The notes below the pieces were generated by a model that made no database searches, was not told the DNA's origin, and worked only from the letters and a program-made list of their open reading frames with translations. Shown in pieces: positions 7,598 to 14,395 of a DNA stretch of 37,525 nucleotides (position 1 is the stretch's first letter; each line of letters opens with the position of its first letter). Origin of the DNA: JAXGTO01 sp040774885. Its GTDB lineage: Bacteria > Actinomycetota > Coriobacteriia > Coriobacteriales > Eggerthellaceae. Made by a program: the position numbers and the translations under genes. The stretch spans positions 1 to 37,525 of the forward strand of contig JAXGTO010000025.1 in NCBI GenBank assembly GCA_040774885.1. Direction: 5' to 3'.

Positions 7598-7630
7598 CGC
7601 AAGCTCCTCACAGTCGGTTGATTGCCGCCT

Positions 7631-7660
7631 ATGATAGCCCATTGCGAATAATCCGCCCAA
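7631..7660 (-). promoter_or_regulatory. Candidate moeA promoter
   Basis: On the minus strand, TTGGGC (7660-7655), 18 nt, TATCAT (7636-7631), then about 33 nt to the ATG. Weak but well placed. Confidence 0.4.
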
Positions 7661-7767
7661 GGACCAATGCTCTCGGCTTATTTGATTGGCCGTTCGAGAA
7701 TAGTGAGACAGAACAACCGCATCCAGCCTTTTGCGGACGGGATACCAGGGGCTTTCAATTTGTTTGG

Positions 7768-8103
7768 CTATTCGTCTTCGTCGTATTCTTCGCCGTCATC
7801 GACATAGCCGATGAGCGACACGTGCAGGCAATCGTTGTCCTGTGCCGCTTTCGCCATCGTGTCGGCCAGATGCCCGAACCAATGGATCATGTCGTCATCA
7901 TATACGGCCGAAAAGTCCATCACTATATCGACGGGTTGCTCCAGCGCGCCCAACCGATCTGCCAATTCATCCAAGCTGGACGAAGGCTGCGCCCATCCCA
8001 TCCGCTGCGCCAAGAAAGCGTAAACGGCCGCTTGGTCGTCGAGTATGGCTCCATCCAGGTAGATGCTGCGGGCAACCTGGTCGGTTGGGGTGGTGGATTC
8101 CAT
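7768..8103 (-). CDS. Barstar-like protein, solitary
   Basis: This small acidic protein of 111 aa resembles the barstar fold. It opens with IYLDGAILDDQAAVYAFLAQRMG (beta strand plus helix). SSSLDELADRLG occupies the place of barstar's YGxNLDALxDxL, VDIVMDF forms a strand, and a helix leads to CLHVSLIG. Barstar proteins bind and inhibit barnase-type RNases. Here the usual YG before the second helix is missing, and the end is a very acidic tail (DDGEEYDEDE). No RNase toxin gene is adjacent. The ATG at 8103 is preferred because AAGGAAG sits just upstream. It might be an orphan immunity protein or a housekeeping regulator. The fold call is moderate; the function is unknown. Confidence 0.7.
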   Translation of the reverse strand: MESTTPTDQVARSIYLDGAILDDQAAVYAFLAQRMGWAQPSSSLDELADRLGALEQPVDIVMDFSAVYDDDMIHWFGHLADTMAKAAQDNDCLHVSLIGYVDDGEEYDEDE

Positions 8104-8256
8104 GGGCTTCCTTTCTTTTGCGCCATGGTAGCACGGCGCAAGACGGCGGAGCATTTGAATCAGACAACCAGCGGGCCATTGAGCCACAGCTCGAATATTC
8201 GCCGAGGCGTAAAGGCGATCCGTTCAGTCCGGTTGGGGCGGCGGGGCGGTGCTCTG

Positions 8257-9006
8257 CTATCCCAGCAAGTCGCTCAGCAGCTTGGCGGCGAACAGCACCA
8301 GCACCACGGCGATGATGGGCCGTGTGATGCGGCTGCCGTCTTTATGGAAGAAGTGCGCGCCCAGCAGGTTGCCTGCGATATTGAAGGCGCCGGCGGCCAG
8401 GCCCAGCGCCACGATAACCGTTCCGTTGGCCAAAAAGACGACGAGTGCCGTGACGTTGGTGGCCAGGTTGATGGCCTTGGTGGTGCCGTTGGCTTCCGAC
8501 AGCCCCAAGTGCGCCGCGCCGGTAAGCAGCAGAATCAAAAACGTGCCCGTGCCCGGACCGTAGAATCCGTCGTACACGCCCACGCCCAGCGCTATGCAAG
8601 CGGTGATGGCCATGGTCTTGCGCAAAGGGAAGGGGTCGTCGGCATGGCGGTCGAGGTCTTTGGTGCGAAAGACATAAAAGGCGATGGGCGGAATGGCCGC
8701 CAGCATCAGCACCTTTATCAGCACGTCGTCGGCCATAAGCGCCAGGTTGCTGCCGCAAAACGACCCAGCCAGCCCGCAGGCCACGCCCACGGTAACCAGC
8801 GGCTTCACCAGGTATCCGTGCTTCACATAGCGCCAGGTGGCGGCAAGCGTGCCCATTGTGCTCATCATCTTGTTGGTGCCGATGGCCTGATGCACGGGCA
8901 GCCCGGCAAACAGGTAGGCGGGAATGGAGATGAGCCCGCCGCCCCCGGCGATGGCATCCACGAAACCGGCTATCAGCGCCAGCGGGCAAACAATCAGGAA
9001 TTCCAA
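8257..9006 (-). CDS. TSUP-family (TauE/SafE) membrane exporter
   Basis: This 249-aa polytopic membrane protein has the TauE/SafE hallmark of two homologous halves. The first half has LIAGFVDAIAGGGGLISIPA near the N terminus followed by LAGSFCGSNLAL. The second has GVGVYDGFYGPGTGTFLILL and ATNVTALVVFLANGTV. About eight helices can be drawn. Family members move sulfite, sulfonates or other small organosulfur or C2 anions. The substrate cannot be read from sequence. The start is TTG at 9006, placing GGxISIPA at the family's normal distance from the N terminus; only a weak GGGA lies upstream. The symporter gene ends 59 bp upstream on the same strand, so co-transcription is possible. Confidence 0.92.
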   Translation of the reverse strand: MEFLIVCPLALIAGFVDAIAGGGGLISIPAYLFAGLPVHQAIGTNKMMSTMGTLAATWRYVKHGYLVKPLVTVGVACGLAGSFCGSNLALMADDVLIKVLMLAAIPPIAFYVFRTKDLDRHADDPFPLRKTMAITACIALGVGVYDGFYGPGTGTFLILLLTGAAHLGLSEANGTTKAINLATNVTALVVFLANGTVIVALGLAAGAFNIAGNLLGAHFFHKDGSRITRPIIAVVLVLFAAKLLSDLLG

Positions 9007-9065
9007 GTCAGATCCCGTCGGCTATGCATGTGCGCGCGTGGCCAAAGCCCGGTGCCGCGCAATCA

Positions 9066-10505
9066 TCATGCGTCGTCGCGCGAGCTCAGCGACACTTCGT
9101 TTTCGCCGTAGACCAGACCCGGCTGTTCGATGTCGTCGTCGGAAAGCCCCACGATGTCGTCTTCAAACGGCGTAACCAGTTCGGCGCTGGCGTTGTCGGC
9201 ATTGAACACGTCTTTGTCCAGAGCGCCATTGAATTTGGCGACGATGGTGGTCACCACGGCATCGCCCGTCACATTGATGGCGGTGCGGCCCATGTCAACC
9301 AGACGGTCGACGCCCATAACCATGGAAATGCCTTCGGCGGGCAGTCCCACGGCGTTGAACACCATGGCCAGCATGATGGTTCCCACGCCCGGTACGCCGG
9401 CGGTTCCGATGGAAGCCAACACGGCTGTCAGGATGACGGTGGCATAGCCGGCGGCACCCAAATCGATGTTGAACGCCTGCGCCACGAACACCACGGCCAC
9501 GCCCTGCATGATGGCGGTGCCATCCATATTTATGGTGGCGCCCAGCGGGATGGTGAAGCTGGCGATGCGCGGGCTGACACCCATCTTCTGCTCAAGCGTC
9601 TCGATGTTGAGCGGAATGGTGGCGTTGCTCGAACTGGTGGAGAACGCGAAGCCCAGCACGGGGACCATCTTGCGCAAGAACCTGAACGGATTGAGACGGG
9701 TGAACACGGCCAGCAGCACCATGTATACCAAGATCAGTTGCAAGAACAAGGCCAGATACGTGCCGCCGATGAACTTGAGCACGGGCACGATGGCTGAAAG
9801 TCCCAGCCCGGCAAAGGTATTCGCTATCAGGCAGAACACGCCGATAGGCGCAACTTTCAGCACCAGATTGACCATCTTCATCATGATGTCGTTGCCCTGG
9901 GCGAAGAAGCGCGACACCAGGCGGACCTTCTTGCCCAGCTGCGCCAGGATGACGCCCAATATCAGTGCGAAGAAGATGATCTGCAGCATGGTGCCGTCGG
10001 CCAACGCGCCGAAGATATTGGTGGGGATGATGTTGAGCAGCGTATCGGTGATGCTGGTGGATTCGGTGCTGGTGGTTGTCGAAGCGGAGGTATCCACGGC
10101 GGACATGTCGAGCCCTTGGCCCGGGTTGACGAGAAATGCCACGCCCAGCGCAAGGCAGATGGCGATGGTGGTGGTAAGCAGGTAGAAAACCACGGTTACG
10201 CCGCCCACTTTGCCCAGCGTCTTGCCGCTGCCGATTGAAGCCGCGCCGCATACGATGCTGCAGAACACCAGAGGCGCCACCAACATCTGCATGAGTCGGA
10301 TGAAGCCCTTGCCTATCAGGTAGAACACGTTGTCTATCAGTATGGTGTACAGCGCCGAATCGGACGGCACCAGGTTGTTGAAAGCGATACCGGTCAAGAT
10401 GCCGGCTACCAGCGCGATGAGAATCCACGTGGTCAAGCTCAATTTTTTGCGTACGGCAGGAGGCGTGCCCTCGGGCACGTCGGCGATCTCGGTCATCTTG
10501 CTCAT
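9066..10505 (-). CDS. Dicarboxylate/amino acid:cation symporter (DAACS, GltP/DctA type)
   Basis: This 479-aa inner-membrane carrier imports glutamate/aspartate or C4-dicarboxylates with Na+ or H+. It shows the family core: the serine-rich hairpin GFAFSTSSSNATIPLN, the cation and substrate helix TINMDGTAIMQGVAVVFVAQ, and the final GVDRLVDMGRTAINVTGDAVVTTIVAK with the substrate-binding aspartate/arginine region. An extended loop, DTSASTTTSTESTS, between helices is unusually Ser/Thr rich. The acidic cytoplasmic C-terminal tail is about 60 residues. The start has GAGGAA 5 nt upstream. It has a promoter at 10556-10584 and diverges from the surface-protein gene. Confidence 0.95.
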   Translation of the reverse strand: MSKMTEIADVPEGTPPAVRKKLSLTTWILIALVAGILTGIAFNNLVPSDSALYTILIDNVFYLIGKGFIRLMQMLVAPLVFCSIVCGAASIGSGKTLGKVGGVTVVFYLLTTTIAICLALGVAFLVNPGQGLDMSAVDTSASTTTSTESTSITDTLLNIIPTNIFGALADGTMLQIIFFALILGVILAQLGKKVRLVSRFFAQGNDIMMKMVNLVLKVAPIGVFCLIANTFAGLGLSAIVPVLKFIGGTYLALFLQLILVYMVLLAVFTRLNPFRFLRKMVPVLGFAFSTSSSNATIPLNIETLEQKMGVSPRIASFTIPLGATINMDGTAIMQGVAVVFVAQAFNIDLGAAGYATVILTAVLASIGTAGVPGVGTIMLAMVFNAVGLPAEGISMVMGVDRLVDMGRTAINVTGDAVVTTIVAKFNGALDKDVFNADNASAELVTPFEDDIVGLSDDDIEQPGLVYGENEVSLSSRDDA

Positions 10506-10555
10506 GGGGTTCCTCGCGTTCGAAATTCACAGAAGGCGCCAAAGCGCCGGGAACC

Positions 10556-10584
10556 ATTATCGCCGTTCGGGCGTTTTCGCGCAA
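10556..10584 (-). promoter_or_regulatory. Symporter gene promoter
   Basis: On the minus strand, TTGCGC (10584-10579), 17 nt, GATAAT (10561-10556). The start of transcription would be about 40 nt before the ATG. The hairpin GGCGCC-aa-AGCGCC falls in the 5' leader near 10536-10549. Confidence 0.55.
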
Positions 10585-10616
10585 CGAACAGGTATTCGTC
10601 GTATCGTGTGCGGTGT

Positions 10617-10622
10617 TACAAT
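10617..10622 (+). promoter_or_regulatory. -10 box for surface protein 1
   Basis: TACAAT lies about 56 nt before the ATG at 10679, within 60 bp of the divergent symporter promoter. No clear -35 was found. Confidence 0.45.
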
Positions 10623-10678
10623 ACATCACGCCTATATTCAAGAGCCGCTCTGTGCGGTTTCCCTTAGATGGGACTGCT

Positions 10679-13462
10679 ATGGAATCGAATCATATCGCGC
10701 ATGCGTCGAAGCCGGGCCTCAAGGTGCTCGTCGTCCTTGCACTCGTCGTTGCGGCCCTGTGCGCCCTGTGCGCAACGGCGTTTGCCGACGATACCTATAT
10801 TGCCGAGCAGCAGGTGGTTGACTCGGACGGCAACCCGGTTTCGGGTGCTACGTTCAGCTTGTCAAAATGGAATGACGCTACCAGCCAATGGGACATCGTG
10901 TATCAAAACGTATCCACGGGGAGCGCCGGCACCATTACTTCCAACGGATTGACCGCAGGTTCGTATCGCTGGACCCAAACCGGTGTGCCTTCGGGGTACG
11001 ATGCCCCCGATCCGAACTACTGTGATTTCGACATCGTCAGCGCCAGCGTGAAGGTGACGATGACGGACATCAAGTGGCGCACCGCCACGTTCGATCTCTC
11101 CGATGTCGATGCAGGCTATGGCATCAAGGGGTGCTCGGTCACCCTTCAATCCTATGATTCCACGGCCAAAACGTGGAGTGATGTGGCTACGGGAACCACT
11201 GACTCCGACGGCCAATATTCCGTTAGCGGATTGAGGCCCGGGACATATCACTGGGTGATGTCCGGCGGCCAGAAGATCAATCCCACCGGTGCCGACTACT
11301 ACTATTCCATACCTGATTGGATCACTCGCGCCGATTTCACCATCGATGGCTCGAAGGATGTCATCGACAGCGAAACGCTGCAGTCAAGGGTCGACATAAG
11401 CCTCCAGATAGACTGGAGCGATTCGACGAAAGACGAATATCGGCCCGACAGCGTGTATATAACCGTTGTGGCCGATGGCGCGCAGCAGACCAGTATGAAT
11501 GTGACGCTCGACACCGCCAAAGCTACCCAGGGCGATGTGCAGAATTATACGTGGGAGGCGGTGCCGTACTTCGCCACCGGCACGGCTACGCCTTTGACCT
11601 ATCAGTGCGAAGAGCACTCCGCCGGCCTATTCGATGAATACACGGTGGTTTACGCTGCGCCCGACCTGCAGCATCTCACCATCACCAATATCTGCCCGGC
11701 CCATATCAAGATCAATCTCAATAAGCTGACGCGCGACTATTACGACATCCCGACGTTGGATCGTCTGAGCTCGATTCAGGTGCAGATCTATCGTGACGGC
11801 GTGGCTTACAACCCCGATGGATCCACCGATCCCGTTACCATCGACCTGACTGAAGGCGCCGGCACCTCGCAGGTTGAAATCCCCTACGAAGAATGCAAAG
11901 GCCACTCCTTCGCTTTCCAGGAAATCCTACCCGATGGGATGTCCGCCAAATATCGTACGGGCAAGACCGTCACGTACGATGACGACGGCAACCCCAACAT
12001 GCTCAGCCTGGCCAATGTGTACCTGAGCAATTCGCTCACCATTTCCAATGTGGTGGAGGGCGATACGCCGCCCAATCCGCACGCGTTTTCCTATACGGTG
12101 ACGTTCAGCGATGGACGCACGTATTCGGGCATCAACGACAAAGGTGAAGATGTTTCCATTGCCAGCGGTGACACCATCAGCTTGGCCGACGGCGAATGGG
12201 TGTCGCTTGAAAAGCTGCCCAACGGGGTCAGCTACACCGTGACGCAGCAGGATTATTCCTCTGAGGGCTACGCCACCGAACCCACCAGCCTGGAGCGTAC
12301 CGGCACCATCGTGTACACCCAGGGCAGCGAGGCTTCGTTCACCAATGTGTACACGGCGGCCAGCACTTCGTATGCACCGCAGGTTTCCAAGACGGTCACC
12401 GGGCCGGAAGCGCCGGGCGAGACGTTCGGATTCACGCTTGCGGCCATCACCGAAGATGCTCCCATGCCAGACGCCGGGGGCGAAGACGCCTCCGTTGCGT
12501 TGACCGGCGTTGGCACGGGGGCGGCTTCGTTCGGTGCCATCACCTATGACGAGCCAGGCGTCTATGAGTACCGGATCGAAGAGACCCCGGGTCAGACCGC
12601 AGGGTTCGCCTACGATGACCAACCGGTTACCATGACCGTTACCACCACGCGTGCCGGCGCAACGCTCAATGCAGCGGTTACGTTTACCAAGAACGGCCAA
12701 ACGGTGACGGCGGCGGAATTCGGCAACGTGTTCACGGCCACCGCTCCAGTGACGGGCACTATAACTTGGGAAGGCGTGGAGGCTTCCGACAAGCTTCCCG
12801 CACCGACGGTGCATCTGTACCGCGACGGCGTGGAAATCGATTCCAAGACGCTGGCCGCCGGTGCCACGTCGTTCGATTTCGGCAGCTTGCCCAAATACGA
12901 TGCCGAGGGCAACGCCTACGAGTACACGACCAGCATCGATGCCATTGACGGCTACGACGAGAATACCGAAGCCATCGATAATGCGCACGTGCTCACGTAC
13001 AACCCCTCCCACTTCGCTTTTTATGGCACCAAGACATGGGTCGGCGTTCCCAGCGGCGTTTCGGTGCCCGATATCACCATCGACCTGCTGTGCAACGGGT
13101 CGAAGATCGACTCCACGGTGCTCAAATCGGGTCATAATCACTATGGTTTCTCGAGCGACATGCCCGACTACGCTACCGACGGCACGAAGTGCACGTACAC
13201 CGTGGCTGAAGAGCCAGTTGAAAACTACACGGCCACCATCGACGGTTACAGCATCACCAATACCTACACGGGCCAGGAGACTCCCGGTGGCGGCGGCTCT
13301 GCGGATGGCGATCAACCTGCCGGCACCACCAAGGTGAAGACGGCTGCCACCACGGCTTCCACCGGTGACGACGTCCCGATTGCGCCCGTGGCGCTGGTCG
13401 GCCTGATGGCTGCGGGGGCTGTCGCGGTTGCCGTGCGACGCCGCAGCGAATCCCGTCGATAG
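10679..13462 (+). CDS. Sortase-type surface protein 1 with pilin-isopeptide and Cna-B domains
   Basis: This 927-aa adhesin or pilin-like protein is exported and probably wall-anchored. Residues 1-38 are a signal peptide with hydrophobic core VLVVLALVVAALCALC ending ATAFADD. Two Cna-like beta-sandwich modules follow (about 38-120 and 130-225), then a less conserved stretch. A streptococcal-pilin isopeptide module comes next (about 565-690; GFTLAAIT...APMPDA and YEYRIEET, with the catalytic Glu). Two Cna-B repeats are at about 690-778 and 781-866 (GTITWEGV..., GTKTWVGV...). The C terminus has STGDD (S894-D898), a hydrophobic helix and RRRSESRR, a cell-wall sorting signal with STGD in place of LPXTG. 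The ATG at 10679 gives a proper signal peptide but has a poor ribosome site. No sortase gene is near. Confidence 0.92.
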   Translation: MESNHIAHASKPGLKVLVVLALVVAALCALCATAFADDTYIAEQQVVDSDGNPVSGATFSLSKWNDATSQWDIVYQNVSTGSAGTITSNGLTAGSYRWTQTGVPSGYDAPDPNYCDFDIVSASVKVTMTDIKWRTATFDLSDVDAGYGIKGCSVTLQSYDSTAKTWSDVATGTTDSDGQYSVSGLRPGTYHWVMSGGQKINPTGADYYYSIPDWITRADFTIDGSKDVIDSETLQSRVDISLQIDWSDSTKDEYRPDSVYITVVADGAQQTSMNVTLDTAKATQGDVQNYTWEAVPYFATGTATPLTYQCEEHSAGLFDEYTVVYAAPDLQHLTITNICPAHIKINLNKLTRDYYDIPTLDRLSSIQVQIYRDGVAYNPDGSTDPVTIDLTEGAGTSQVEIPYEECKGHSFAFQEILPDGMSAKYRTGKTVTYDDDGNPNMLSLANVYLSNSLTISNVVEGDTPPNPHAFSYTVTFSDGRTYSGINDKGEDVSIASGDTISLADGEWVSLEKLPNGVSYTVTQQDYSSEGYATEPTSLERTGTIVYTQGSEASFTNVYTAASTSYAPQVSKTVTGPEAPGETFGFTLAAITEDAPMPDAGGEDASVALTGVGTGAASFGAITYDEPGVYEYRIEETPGQTAGFAYDDQPVTMTVTTTRAGATLNAAVTFTKNGQTVTAAEFGNVFTATAPVTGTITWEGVEASDKLPAPTVHLYRDGVEIDSKTLAAGATSFDFGSLPKYDAEGNAYEYTTSIDAIDGYDENTEAIDNAHVLTYNPSHFAFYGTKTWVGVPSGVSVPDITIDLLCNGSKIDSTVLKSGHNHYGFSSDMPDYATDGTKCTYTVAEEPVENYTATIDGYSITNTYTGQETPGGGGSADGDQPAGTTKVKTAATTASTGDDVPIAPVALVGLMAAGAVAVAVRRRSESRR

Positions 13463-13467
13463 AGGAA

Positions 13468-14316
13468 TCAGGCTTCGGGGCGCTCGGGCAGCACGCCTGA
13501 GCGCAGCGCCGCTATTTCGAACGCATAGCCATCCAAGTCGTTTGGGGTTTCCAGGTAGAACGGCAAACCGCTCAGGGCGAGGTGCCGCGTGACGGCCAGC
13601 AACGCGTCGAAGCCGATGTGTCCTTCTCCCAGTCGTGCGTGGCGGTCTTTATGCGCGCCGCAGGGGTTCTTCGAATCGTTGAGGTGTATGGCGCGCAGGC
13701 GGTCGATTCCAACGACCTTGTCGAATTCTTCCAGCACGCCATCGAGATCGTTCGCGATGTCGTAGCCGGCATCCCATACGTGGCAGGTGTCCAGGCATAC
13801 GCCCAGGTGGCTGTTCAGGTCGACGCGGTCGATGATGGCGGCCAATTCTTCGAAGCTGCGGCCCACCTCGGTTCCCTTTCCGGCCATGGTTTCCAGCAGA
13901 ACGCAGGTGGTCTGCTGCGGTTGCAGCACGTGGTTGAGCACGCCGGAGATAAGGCGAACGCCCTCTTCGGCGCCCTGTTTCACGTGGCATCCGGGATGAA
14001 AGTTGTACAGCTGATGCGGCGTTTCTTCCATGCGCACCAAATCGTCGGCGAAGGTCTGCAGTGCGAAGTCGCGCGTGCGTTCCACCGCAGCAGCGGCATT
14101 CAGGGTGTAAGGGGCATGCGCCAAGATGGTGCGGATTCCGTGTTCGGCGGCGTAAGCCTTGAACGCCTGCATATCGGCCGGGTCGATGGCTTTGGCGGCG
14201 CCGCCGCGCGGGTTGCGGGTGAAAAACTGGAACGTGTTGGCCCCGATTCCCACGGCCGTGCGCGCCATGGCTTCGAAACCTTTGGAGCTCGAAAGATGAC
14301 ATCCTATGGTGAGCAT
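13468..14316 (-). CDS. nfo: Endonuclease IV (apurinic/apyrimidinic endonuclease)
   Basis: This 282-aa zinc-dependent AP endonuclease acts in base-excision repair, cutting 5' of abasic sites and trimming 3' blocking groups. The TIM-barrel metal ligands are easy to see: AHAPYTLN, YNFHPGCH, LLETMAGKG, GVCLDTCHVWDAGYD, HLNDSKNPCGAHKDRHARLGEGHIG and the closing LETP. The length matches the family. The start at 14316 (MLTIGCHLSSSKG) is canonical, with AAAGGG just upstream. A longer in-frame opening to 14478 would overlap the divergent kinase gene. The stop lies 5 bp from that of the convergent surface-protein gene, so no intergenic terminator is possible there. Confidence 0.97.
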   Translation of the reverse strand: MLTIGCHLSSSKGFEAMARTAVGIGANTFQFFTRNPRGGAAKAIDPADMQAFKAYAAEHGIRTILAHAPYTLNAAAAVERTRDFALQTFADDLVRMEETPHQLYNFHPGCHVKQGAEEGVRLISGVLNHVLQPQQTTCVLLETMAGKGTEVGRSFEELAAIIDRVDLNSHLGVCLDTCHVWDAGYDIANDLDGVLEEFDKVVGIDRLRAIHLNDSKNPCGAHKDRHARLGEGHIGFDALLAVTRHLALSGLPFYLETPNDLDGYAFEIAALRSGVLPERPEA

Positions 14317-14382
14317 GGAACCCTTTCCGTCTTTTGCCGCATTCGATGGCCAAACTGCGGGCCCTTCGCCTGGCGTGCGGCG

Positions 14383-14388
14383 TATAAT
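14383..14388 (+). promoter_or_regulatory. -10 box, probable leaderless start of the sensor kinase
   Basis: A perfect TATAAT sits 7 nt before the ATG at 14396, so transcription should begin at or next to the A of that codon. There is no ribosome-binding site for this ATG. No -35 is evident. Confidence 0.6.
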
Positions 14389-14395
14389 GCCCGAT

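Noticed and set aside
11927..13315. 462-aa minus-strand frame within surface protein 1
   Set aside because: Antisense to repeat-rich Cna-B modules; Arg/Gly/His-rich with no domain.
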